NCBI RefSeq assembly: GCF_008014695.1
Contig: NZ_VOXE01000001.1
Location: 682,001 to 746,000, forward strand
Reading direction: 5' to 3'
DNA length: 64,000 nucleotides
Source of the DNA: Chryseobacterium sp.
GTDB taxonomy: Bacteria > Bacteroidota > Bacteroidia > Flavobacteriales > Weeksellaceae
The position numbers were made by a program, and so were the translations under genes. The notes beneath the pieces were generated by a model. The model saw only the letters and a list, made by a program, of their open reading frames with translations, searched no databases and was not told the origin of the DNA. Shown piece by piece: positions 53,442-61,759 of this stretch (position 1 is the stretch's first letter; the number at the start of each line of letters is the position of its first letter).

Positions 53442-54197
53442 ATGGAAACCATCAAACTGCGCGCAGAACATCTGAACCTTCATTTCGGAAATAAACATAT
53501 TCTAAAGAACATCAACATTGATTTTCCCAAAAATCAGGTCACGTCACTGATCGGTCCTTCGGGATGCGGAAAATCCACCCTGCTCCGATGCTTCAACCGG
53601 ATGCACGATTTAACCCCAGACGCTGTAATCGAAGGAAAACTGTTTTTGGATGATCTGGATCTGTATGACCGCCAGAATTCAGTAACCGAGATCCGCAAAC
53701 GGATCGGAATGGTCTTCCAGAAACCGAACCCGCTGCCGAAGAGCATTTATGAAAACCTTTCCTACGCCTTGAAAATTCACAACTATCCCAAAGACGAAAT
53801 CCCCGGGCTGATCCGGAACGCCCTGGAGGAAAGTTTTTTATGGGAAGAAGTAAAAGACGAACTGAAAAAGCCGGCAGTTAAACTGTCCGGCGGCCAGCAG
53901 CAGCGGCTGTGCATTGCCCGGACGGTCGTGCTGAGGCCGGAAGTGATCCTGATGGATGAACCCTGTTCTGCCCTTGACCCCATCAGTACCAAAAAAATTG
54001 AGGAACTCATCCTGAAACTCAAAAAGGATTTTACCATTGTTATTGTTACCCACAATATGCAGCAGGCACAACGCATCTCAGATAAAGTTGTCTTTATGTA
54101 CCTGGGTGAACTGATTGAATATGGCAGTTGCGATGCTGTTTTTAATCACCCGCAGCATGAACTGACCCGGCGGTATGTCGGGGGCCATTTCGGATAA
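53442..54197 (+). CDS. pstB: Phosphate ABC transporter ATPase
   Basis: 251 residues: Walker A GPSGCGKSTLL, Q-loop VFQKPNPLPKSI, signature LSGGQQQRLCIARTV, Walker B VILMDEPCSALDPIST, switch His VIVTHNMQQ. PstB-specific features include the long loop after Walker A (LRCFNRMHDLTPDAVIEG). Follows pstA by 2 bases. The usual next gene phoU is absent. Confidence 0.95.
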   Translation: METIKLRAEHLNLHFGNKHILKNINIDFPKNQVTSLIGPSGCGKSTLLRCFNRMHDLTPDAVIEGKLFLDDLDLYDRQNSVTEIRKRIGMVFQKPNPLPKSIYENLSYALKIHNYPKDEIPGLIRNALEESFLWEEVKDELKKPAVKLSGGQQQRLCIARTVVLRPEVILMDEPCSALDPISTKKIEELILKLKKDFTIVIVTHNMQQAQRISDKVVFMYLGELIEYGSCDAVFNHPQHELTRRYVGGHFG

Positions 54198-54376
54198 CTG
54201 CAGATTGAGGCTGCTGGATTTTAGATCGTACTACAGAGATGCGGGTTGGCGTTGCCCCATGCGTAGGAAACGGTCGCCCATTTACAGTTTGCAGCTGCAG
54301 TAAATTTTTTGTATCTTCCACTTGTTTTCACCTTCTGAACATCGGCAGACAAAAAACTGCCATCTAAATTTTTTAC

Positions 54377-55144
54377 ATGAAAATAGGGCTAATAGGTTTC
54401 GGTAAGGCCGGTAAGGCAGTTGCCAATGTGATTTTACGAAGCGATCAACATTCGTTAGAGTGGGTATTGCGGAACAGTGCCGCAAATACTTCGACCGCTA
54501 AAGATTTTTTAGAGGTTGATAGCCCGGACCCCGCTGAAATTGTTTCTTTAGCACATCAAACTGTACGTCAATTATTAAACGAGCGTCCTGTGGATGCCAT
54601 CATCGACTTTTCCGGCGCAGAAGGTATTTATCAATATGGAAAGGAAGCTGCTGTCAGAAAAATAACCATCATTTCAGCGATTTCCCATTACGGGGAAGCG
54701 GAAAAGAAATTTTTAGAAGAATTATCCTTAGAAACCGCAGTGTTCTGGTCCCCCAATATTACATTGGGCGTTAATTATCTTTTATTTGCCGCCTCCCTTC
54801 TTAAAAACATTGCACCGGATGTTGATATTGAAATAAGTGAAGAGCATTTTAAAGCAAAGGCGGGGGTATCGGGAACGGCAGTAAAGATTGCAGAGTCGTT
54901 GGATGTAGAAGCGGACAGCATCAACAGCGTAAGAGCCGGCGGAATTGTAGGCAGACATGAAGTTATTTTCGGTTTTCCGTATCAAACGGTGAGGCTGGTT
55001 CATGAGTCGATCTCACGTGAAGCCTTCGGAAGCGGAGCATTATTTGTCGCTGAAAACCTCGTCAATAAACCTACAGGATTTTACAATTTTGAAGACCTTT
55101 TACGTCCCTATTTTTTCAGTACCTCAAAAGAGGAATCATCATAA
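54377..55144 (+). CDS. DapB-like dihydrodipicolinate reductase paralog
   Basis: 255 residues. Rossmann start MKIGLIGFGKAGKAVANVIL and the DapB-type motifs IDFSGAEGIYQYG, ITLGVNYLLFAA and a region SEEHFKAKAGVSGTAVKIAESL that corresponds to E. coli DapB HHRHKVDAPSGTALK. The first catalytic His and the Lys are replaced (HH..K becomes EH..A by my alignment), so activity may differ. The true DapB would carry the HH..K pair. It lies upstream of cphB on the same strand; function unproven. Confidence 0.72.
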   Translation: MKIGLIGFGKAGKAVANVILRSDQHSLEWVLRNSAANTSTAKDFLEVDSPDPAEIVSLAHQTVRQLLNERPVDAIIDFSGAEGIYQYGKEAAVRKITIISAISHYGEAEKKFLEELSLETAVFWSPNITLGVNYLLFAASLLKNIAPDVDIEISEEHFKAKAGVSGTAVKIAESLDVEADSINSVRAGGIVGRHEVIFGFPYQTVRLVHESISREAFGSGALFVAENLVNKPTGFYNFEDLLRPYFFSTSKEESS

Positions 55145-55237
55145 AATAATCCGGTCTTCGCGGTGGCATTTTAATTAAGAAAGTTGGTGTTTAAACAAAT
55201 TTTCTGAATATTATTATGCTATCCATTATAAATTTAA

Positions 55238-55498
55238 TATATTTGATTTTTCTTCATACTAAATGATTTGTTAAAATAAGGCTGCTCTTTGGGCGGCCTT
55301 ATTTGTGGGCGTCATGGCCGCCAAGGGTATACATTAATTTTATTTAACTGCACTAATTGGCATTTTCTTTGTTGGGTCTGAAAAGTCTCCAAGTTCCCTA
55401 GAACACGTATTACCATCCTGCCTGCCAGCAGGCTTTTTCTTGGTCGGTAATATGATGCGTTCATTGTGATCATCCTTAACAGTTTAAAATTAAAAAAT
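55238..55498 (+). promoter_or_regulatory. Candidate promoter and structured leader of cphB
   Basis: TATATTTG (55238-55245, TAnnTTTG) would start a transcript with a leader of about 250 bases. The leader contains an imperfect stem AATAAGGCTGC/GCGGCCTTATT (55275-55303) and a strong hairpin GCCTGC-CA-GCAGGC followed by TTTTT (55420-55438), 60 bases before the cphB ATG. The last could attenuate transcription (inference). The gap 55145-55498 has no gene. Confidence 0.4.
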
Positions 55499-56347
55499 AT
55501 GAAAGGCAAATTACTGATTATTGGCGGTGCCGAGGATAAAGGTGAAAAGGATCCGAAAAAGGGTTTTTCAGATGAAATTATTTTACGCAGGTTCATCTGC
55601 GAATCACGGTTAAAGGAAAAATCCCGAATCGAGATTGTTACCAGCGCGTCCGAGATCCCGGAGAAAATGGGTGAGGTATATGTGAAAGCTTTCGGAAAAA
55701 TCGGGGCTACGAATACCGGCGTCATGATTATCGAATCCCGGGAAGAAGCCGAACTCAAAAAGAACCTGGACCGGCTCCAAAAAGCAGACGCTGTTTTTTT
55801 TACGGGAGGCACACAGCTCAGACTCACTTCCATCTTTGGAGGAACCGAATTTTATAACTTACTTCTGAAAAAACTGGAAGATCCCCACTTTATCTATGCG
55901 GGAACATCGGCCGGTGCAGCAGCGGCTTCCGAGAGCATGATGAAGGACGGCAGCAGCGACGAAGCGGCAGACAAAGGGGAAGTTAGCACGACCACCGGAT
56001 TCGGATTGGTGAAGAATATTATTTTCGATACGCACTTCATAGCGCGCGGCAGAATCGGGCGGCTTTTCGAAATTGTGGTGAGCAATCCCACCGTTTTGGG
56101 CGTTGGCCTGGAAGAAAATACCGCTTTACTGATCTACCGGAACAAGATGGAAGCGGTTGGTCCCGGAATGGCCATCCTGCTGGACGGCAGGAGCATTACG
56201 GAAAGCAACCTGCTTGACGTTATTAAAGGCGCCCCCCTTTCGTTTTCGAATATGACGATGCACCTCATGAGCCAGACCGATGTTTTCAACCTGACCACGA
56301 TGAAACTCAAGATCCTCAATCCCCCTGAAGAAGAGCAAACTGATTAA
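55499..56347 (+). CDS. cphB: Cyanophycinase
   Basis: 282 residues from ATG 55499 (KGKLLIIGGAEDKGEKDPKKGF); 11 upstream in-frame codons are dispensable. Serine-peptidase S51 family: nucleophile Ser132 in AGTSAGAAAAS, and the conserved GLGLVKN-type segment TGFGLVKNIIFDTHFIARGRIGRLFEIV. It is an intracellular-type exopeptidase that releases beta-Asp-Arg dipeptides from cyanophycin. No signal peptide. The partner synthetase cphA is 1.7 kb downstream; no isoaspartyl dipeptidase gene is seen in the cluster. Confidence 0.9.
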   Translation: MKGKLLIIGGAEDKGEKDPKKGFSDEIILRRFICESRLKEKSRIEIVTSASEIPEKMGEVYVKAFGKIGATNTGVMIIESREEAELKKNLDRLQKADAVFFTGGTQLRLTSIFGGTEFYNLLLKKLEDPHFIYAGTSAGAAAASESMMKDGSSDEAADKGEVSTTTGFGLVKNIIFDTHFIARGRIGRLFEIVVSNPTVLGVGLEENTALLIYRNKMEAVGPGMAILLDGRSITESNLLDVIKGAPLSFSNMTMHLMSQTDVFNLTTMKLKILNPPEEEQTD

Positions 56348-56663
56348 ACCATGCCATAGACGGAGTGTAAGGCAGCTCTTGGAAGGACATGGGTAAGTTA
56401 AAAATTTAAAATCTCGAACATACCGTTAACATCAATTATCCAGCATCATCTATATGCTATGTATCAGATCATAAAAATGGCCCTTGATCAATAATATGGC
56501 ATAATTTCTGTGTACAAGATTCTGCAAATTCATGATGGGTGAATTATGATGATGATGCAGGTCTTTTGATTGTAAATCACCAAAACAGATCTTCAATTAT
56601 TATTTAAAAAAATCCCAACCATTACCGGTAACGGTAAAAACAATACCTTAAAAAAGAATTATT
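56348..56663. other. Intergenic gap with palindrome
   Basis: About 315 bases before the heme-oxygenase-like gene. Near the 3' end, ACCATTACCGGTAACGGT (56618-56635) is an imperfect 18-bp palindrome around TTACCGGTAA, a possible regulator site. No gene or terminator was seen. Confidence 0.45.
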
Positions 56664-57332
56664 ATGAACGCAGTTACTGAAGCGGAAATCACTCTGGCAT
56701 CTGTTAAAAAAAGCTACGAGGATTTTATTCTCAAAGAAGATCATCCGTGTATTATGGCCAAAACTTTATTCAAGATGGAGCTGTACAATCTTAACGTATA
56801 CCGGGATATCGATGAGACCGAAAGTCTGGCTCAGCTCGTTGAGGACGTTAAGCGGTATGTCGCACAATATGATTTTGAAGGAAATACTTTTGAATCCTTT
56901 CTGGCCGTATTCCCGAATAATCACTACCGCGATGAGGAAAGCTTTGAAACCGCCCTGTGGAAGGCACTTCAAACGATCCATGATCTTGATGAATCCGCGT
57001 GGGACCCTACTGTGAGTGACGATCCGGAAGATCCGCAATTCAGCTTCAGTGTTGGCGGGAAAGCATTTTATATCGTAGGTTTACATCCTGAAAGTTCCAG
57101 AATGGCGCGCCGGGCACCTTTTACAACCCTTGTATTCAACCTGCACCATCAGTTTGAAAAGCTGCGTGAAATGGGTACCTACCACGCCGTAAGAAATACG
57201 ATCCGGAAAAATGACCAGGAACTTCAGGGCAGCATCAATCCTGTACTGCGGGACCACGGAACTGATACCGAAACCAAACAGTACAGCGGCCGTCAGGTAG
57301 AAGAAGGCTGGAAATGTCCGTTCCACAAATAA
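56664..57332 (+). CDS. YqcI/YcgG (GntA-type) heme-dependent N-oxygenase-like protein
   Basis: 222 residues. The conserved YqcI/YcgG core HPCIMAKTLFKMELYN, ESFLAVFPNNHYRDEESFETALWKALQ, and HPESSRMARRAPFTTLVFNLHHQFEKLREMG then ND..LQGSINPVL..HG and the C-terminal GWKCPFHK. One member of this family (GntA) is a heme-dependent N-hydroxylase in guanitoxin biosynthesis, acting on a guanidino group; others are uncharacterised. Here it sits between cphB and the DUF1989 gene, so a guanidine- or arginine-type substrate is an attractive but unproven idea. Confidence 0.78.
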   Translation: MNAVTEAEITLASVKKSYEDFILKEDHPCIMAKTLFKMELYNLNVYRDIDETESLAQLVEDVKRYVAQYDFEGNTFESFLAVFPNNHYRDEESFETALWKALQTIHDLDESAWDPTVSDDPEDPQFSFSVGGKAFYIVGLHPESSRMARRAPFTTLVFNLHHQFEKLREMGTYHAVRNTIRKNDQELQGSINPVLRDHGTDTETKQYSGRQVEEGWKCPFHK

Positions 57333-57354
57333 AAAAACAAACCAAACTCAAATT

Positions 57355-57972
57355 ATGACCGAAACCATTACCATTGAAAAACAGAGCGGCAAAGCCTTTT
57401 ATCTGAAAAAAGGCGATTTATTAACCGTAACCGATCCGCTTGGCATGCAGGTGAGCGATATGGTCCTTTTTAATGCTGCCGACTTTGGAGAAAAAATATC
57501 TTCCGGAAAATCACTGGATTTTGAAGAATCTATCCTGTTATCTGCGGGAAACTTTTTGTGGAGCAACCGTTCGCACAAAATGATGGAGATCGTGGAAGAC
57601 ACCAACGGCAGAAACGATTTCCTTCTCGCCCCCTGCAGCAAAGAAACGTTTGAGATCATGTACAGCCATACCGGTTACCATCCCAGCTGCCTGGATAATC
57701 TGTCTAAGAATCTTGCTCCGATGGGCATCAAAGAAGATGATATCCCTACCGCCTTTAATATTTTCATGAATGTGCAGTTTGATGCACAGGGCAAAATCTC
57801 TGTACTGCCCCCTACGTCGGTGGCCGGAGATTACGTCCGCTTCAGGGCAGAGATGGACCTTTTGGTATGCCTGACGGCGTGTTCGGCGGAAGACAGCAAT
57901 GGCGGAACCTTCAAACCCATCCAGTATCAGATCACTCCTGCAGCGGTAAGCGGAACTGATGACTTAAGCTGA
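57355..57972 (+). CDS. DUF1989 (urea carboxylase-associated) protein
   Basis: 205 residues. Family features: GDLLTVTDPLGMQVSDMVLFN, SHTGYHPSCLDNLS and LLVCLTACSAEDSNGGTFKPIQYQI, with conserved Cys/His/Asp residues. Two members of DUF1989 form carboxyguanidine deiminase (CgdAB) in guanidine utilisation; this single protein may not need a partner, or has another substrate. It begins 22 bases after the YqcI/YcgG gene and is followed by cphA 70 bases later, so likely cotranscribed. The metal or substrate chemistry cannot be read with certainty. Confidence 0.82.
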   Translation: MTETITIEKQSGKAFYLKKGDLLTVTDPLGMQVSDMVLFNAADFGEKISSGKSLDFEESILLSAGNFLWSNRSHKMMEIVEDTNGRNDFLLAPCSKETFEIMYSHTGYHPSCLDNLSKNLAPMGIKEDDIPTAFNIFMNVQFDAQGKISVLPPTSVAGDYVRFRAEMDLLVCLTACSAEDSNGGTFKPIQYQITPAAVSGTDDLS

Positions 57973-58042
57973 TATCAGTCACTTAAACTCAAAGCCGGCT
58001 TTCCAAACCCTTCTTAAAAAAACTTATACCACTTACTTTTAT

Positions 58043-60604
58043 ATGATTTTCGACGATATCAGAATTATGCGGGGCCCCAATATGTGGTCCGGCAAACACC
58101 AGGTTCTGGCTGTTAAATATGAACCCTCGCTGTATCCAGAAACTGGAAACGCTCAGTACTACGGCGTAACGGAATATTTCCGGATCCACCACGGAATCGA
58201 ACATTCGGATACGGACGTGAGCAGATCGCTGTTCCGCTATACCATCCGTCTGGCGGCGCTTCTTCAGGACCGTAATTTTCATCATGAGATCATCGACCTC
58301 CCCGGAGACCGTTCGTACGGCATTGTGGAATACGGGACCGAGGAAGGCGGAACCGCAGCGCTGCAAACGGCAGGGCAAATCATCAGTGCACTCATTACAG
58401 GGGTTGAACCGGCCTCTTTTTTAAATGCCTGCGCTTACATCGCCAGCCTTAACCGCAAATTCGGAGAAGGGCCGAGTACCTCCATTATCACTCAGGCTGC
58501 CCGGAGGCGCAATATTCCCGTATCCAAAGGGCCGGCGGGATATCTTATCCTGGGCCAGGGGAAACATCAGCAGCGCATCAGCGCGGCCATGTCGCCAGAT
58601 ACCTCCTCCATTGCCGTTAATATCGCGTGCAATAAAGCCGCTACGAAAGAATTTCTGGAAAGCCAGTACCTGCCGGTGCCTCCCGGTGCTCACACCGACC
58701 AGGTCTCGGACCTGGAATCGATTGCTGAAAACTTAGGTTTTCCTCTGGTCACAAAACCGCTTACAGGCAACCAGGGCCGGAATGTGACGTGCAGCATCTC
58801 CAGTATAGAAGAACTGACCGAGGGTTTCCTCTATGCACAGGAAATTTCGGAAAAAGTGATCATCGAAAGGGAAATCGCCGGCGCCGATTACCGGTTGATT
58901 ATTGTAGGCCAGCAAATGATCGCTGCCTCCAAACGTTCACCAGCCTCTGTTACAGGGGACGGTTCGTCCTCGGTTGCGGAACTTGTGCATCAGGAAAATG
59001 AAAATGAGCTCAGAGGAGAAGGGCATGAAAACAGGCTGACCAAGATTCATCTGGATGCCGCTACCGATGCGGTTCTGGAAAAACAGGGCCTGTCCAGAAT
59101 TTCCGTACCGGCTGAGGGACAGCGTGTTGTTTTGAGACAGACGGCCAATTTAAGTACAGGAGGTACCGCAGAAGATGTTACTGATCTGGTGCATCCTTAC
59201 AATAAAATGCTTGCGGAAAAAGCGGCGCAGATCATCGGCCTGGATATTTGTGGGATTGACATCATCGCTCCTGATATTTCCGTTCCACTGTCAGAAAACG
59301 AAGGGGCCATCATCGAAGTCAATGCGGCGCCCGGATTGCGCATGCACCAATATCCCTTGACCGGAACGCCGAGAGAAACAGGTGACCCAATTGTTGATCT
59401 GATGTTTAAGAAGGATCAGAACGGACGCATCCCTATTGTCGCCATTACGGGAACCAACGGCAAGACCACCACCACGCGCTTAATGGCTCATGTGGCGGAT
59501 TCAGCAGGCAGGACGATAGGATTCAGCTCGACGGACGGCATCTACATCGGCGGCCATAAAATTTACGGCGGCGACTGTTCGGGACCGCAAAGCGCACGCA
59601 CCATTTTACAGAATCCTACCATCGATTTTGCTGTTCTGGAAAGTGCAAGAGGCGGAATAATCCGATCCGGACTGGGCTTTGACCAGTGTGATATCGCCAT
59701 CGTGACCAATGTGGCGGCAGATCATTTGGGATTAAAGGATATTCATACAGTAGAAGACCTGGCATTTGTAAAATCGGTGGTTCCGCGCGCGGTGCATCAG
59801 GATGGATGGGCTATTTTAAATGCAGGAGACGAACTTGCCTATGCCATGAAGAACCAGCTAAAGTGCAATGTTGCCGTATTTTCTTCGGATGACCGGCATG
59901 AAAATTTCGTGAAGCATATGGAAGTCGGCGGCACGGCCGTTTACACCGATCCGGAGCAGGACATTTACATCAGCCACCGCCAGGAAAAGATCTACATCTG
60001 CAATGCCGCAGAAGTTCCGATCACGCGGAAGGGCAAAGCAGGGTTTATGATTGAAAACCTCCTTCCTGTTGTTCTGGCTTCGTATCTGTCAGGTTTTCCA
60101 CTTGAAGGTACGGTAGCGGCACTGAAGAATTTTATTCCGTCCGGGGATACCACTCCCGGGCGAATCAACGAACTGGAAATCAACGGAGTGAACGTTATTG
60201 TGGACTATGCCCATAATCCGCACGGCTTAAAAGCACTGGCGGGCTACCTGAAAAAAATTGAGGGATATAAGCTGGGAATCATCACCGGAACGGGCGACCG
60301 GCGCGAGGAAGATATCATCGAATTCGGAAGAATTGCGGCCTCGATGTACGATGAAATCATCATCCGGTTTGACCGTGACCTCCGCGGAAGAACGGAAGAC
60401 TCCATTGTGGAACTTTTAACGCGCGGCATCCATGAGGTCGATCCAGAAAAGGAATATAACATTATACCCGATACCCAGACTGCGATTCACCATGCGGTAG
60501 AACACGCGCCGAAAGGCAGCTATGTAGTGGTGTGTGCCGACAACGCTACGTATACTTTGGGATTGACGAGGGCTGTAGCCGAACAGTTTCAGAATCCGGC
60601 TTAG
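58043..60604 (+). CDS. cphA: Cyanophycin synthetase
   Basis: 853 residues, standard CphA length. Opens MRGPNMW-like (IRIMRGPNMWSGKHQVLAV). N-terminal domain (about 1-160), ATP-grasp domain (about 160-470) with LGFPLVTKPLTGNQGRNVT and DICGIDIIAPDISVPLSENEGAIIEVNAAPGLRMHQ, then Mur ligase-like domain with P-loop TGTNGKTTTTRL and STDGIYIGG, RGGIIRSGLGFDQCDIAIVTNVAADHLGL and C-terminal VDYAHNPHGLKAL. It adds Asp and Arg alternately to make multi-L-arginyl-poly-L-aspartate. It ends the run dapB-like-cphB-YqcI/YcgG-DUF1989-cphA. Confidence 0.94.
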   Translation: MIFDDIRIMRGPNMWSGKHQVLAVKYEPSLYPETGNAQYYGVTEYFRIHHGIEHSDTDVSRSLFRYTIRLAALLQDRNFHHEIIDLPGDRSYGIVEYGTEEGGTAALQTAGQIISALITGVEPASFLNACAYIASLNRKFGEGPSTSIITQAARRRNIPVSKGPAGYLILGQGKHQQRISAAMSPDTSSIAVNIACNKAATKEFLESQYLPVPPGAHTDQVSDLESIAENLGFPLVTKPLTGNQGRNVTCSISSIEELTEGFLYAQEISEKVIIEREIAGADYRLIIVGQQMIAASKRSPASVTGDGSSSVAELVHQENENELRGEGHENRLTKIHLDAATDAVLEKQGLSRISVPAEGQRVVLRQTANLSTGGTAEDVTDLVHPYNKMLAEKAAQIIGLDICGIDIIAPDISVPLSENEGAIIEVNAAPGLRMHQYPLTGTPRETGDPIVDLMFKKDQNGRIPIVAITGTNGKTTTTRLMAHVADSAGRTIGFSSTDGIYIGGHKIYGGDCSGPQSARTILQNPTIDFAVLESARGGIIRSGLGFDQCDIAIVTNVAADHLGLKDIHTVEDLAFVKSVVPRAVHQDGWAILNAGDELAYAMKNQLKCNVAVFSSDDRHENFVKHMEVGGTAVYTDPEQDIYISHRQEKIYICNAAEVPITRKGKAGFMIENLLPVVLASYLSGFPLEGTVAALKNFIPSGDTTPGRINELEINGVNVIVDYAHNPHGLKALAGYLKKIEGYKLGIITGTGDRREEDIIEFGRIAASMYDEIIIRFDRDLRGRTEDSIVELLTRGIHEVDPEKEYNIIPDTQTAIHHAVEHAPKGSYVVVCADNATYTLGLTRAVAEQFQNPA

Positions 60605-60761
60605 TGTTGGGTGAACGATTTCGATTTTGGATGATGAATTAAAACGCGGAGATAAAGGCGGAGTGTGACTAGAAAGAGCACACTGCCGCTGTGGTCAGTG
60701 CAGGTTTGGTTTTGCTGGGTTTTCCTATTGCCTGCTGCGGTGGAGATCTGAGCTGGCGGTT

Positions 60762-61660
60762 TTATCTGGGCAAAAAATCGTAAAATATTTTCCTCATGAC
60801 GGAAGTTCCGCCTGTGGATTCGGTGCTGAAATATGAAAGCCCGTTCGGCCCTTCGGTCTGCAGCAGCAGACTGCGACCGGGCTGCAAAGGGCGCGGATAC
60901 AGATACCAGTTCGTACCAGCATCGAATGAAATATACACAGAGCCGTAGACTCCCGGGCTGATCAGGTAAATCCGGCCGCCCTGTTCCAGAATATAACATC
61001 CATCTCCCGAAACCTCATCTTTTATCTCCTGTTTTAATTCCAGACTTCCGGCGCCGTTTCTGAAGATCATTTTGCGGCCGTTGATCAGCCTAAAATTTAC
61101 GAATTCCCTGACGGTGTCAGCAGTTTGCCCCATTGCCGGGACAGGACGCCGGTATATTTTTTCCTCGACTTTAAATTTCCACTCCCCTTTACTCCTGACC
61201 AGTAAGGGCTGGAAATAACGGGTGGTATTTACCGTATAATGATCATCATAGGTCCAGCTGCCGAGAGACACCGTGTCGTTCTTTGCAGAGAAATAATAAT
61301 TGTTGTAATTGCTGTTATAATACAGGTCATCGGGAGTCTTTAACGAATCGGTCACCTTTCCGTTCCGCAGCAGATAATACGTTCCCTGTATGATTTGAGT
61401 CGCTTTTTTCTCCTGCTTTAATTCGTTTCTTGCATATCCGAGTGAGTAGTTCCGGTCCAAGAATTCGAATTCGGAAAACCCATATCCAGCAAACATTTTC
61501 CCGGTCTTTGCGGTCCTTTTCCAGGTCTTTCCTTCATCCCGGGACCGGTACATCTGTATCTGGGAGCGGAAAGTATTCTGGCAGTCGGAAAGCTGGATAT
61601 TGAAATGTTTTTTACTGATACCTGAAGATACAGCATTCCATTGAACCTGTCGCTGTACAA
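60762..61660 (-). pseudogene. Asp-box (BNR) secreted-type protein, start damaged
   Basis: The C-terminal 264-residue frame (ATG 61551-61553) includes an Asp-box SRDEGKTW and a second SFDAGTNWYLYP, typical of BNR/sialidase-like beta propellers. In the same frame the protein continues upstream (SKKHFNIQLSDCQNTFRSQIQ) without a start until a stop at 61662-61664. A different frame at 61600-61690 reads protein-like (IRGFKLYSDRFNGMLYLQ). No signal peptide exists in either. A frameshift or 5' deletion is likely. Confidence 0.6.
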
Positions 61661-61759
61661 TTTAAAGCCGCGGATTTTTCTGCGGAAAAAACTGTTCTAC
61701 CATACTAGCCGCCCTGTTCAGGACATCAAAAATATCCAAAGGACTACAGCAATCTAAAG

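Noticed and set aside
54198-54376. phoU or a tRNA after pstB
   Set aside because: Only 180 bases exist and none resembles either; the next gene is the DapB-like reductase.
58043-60604. MurC/MurE-like ligase
   Set aside because: The C-terminal half is Mur ligase-like, but the ATP-grasp half, the length and the cphB neighbour identify it as cyanophycin synthetase.
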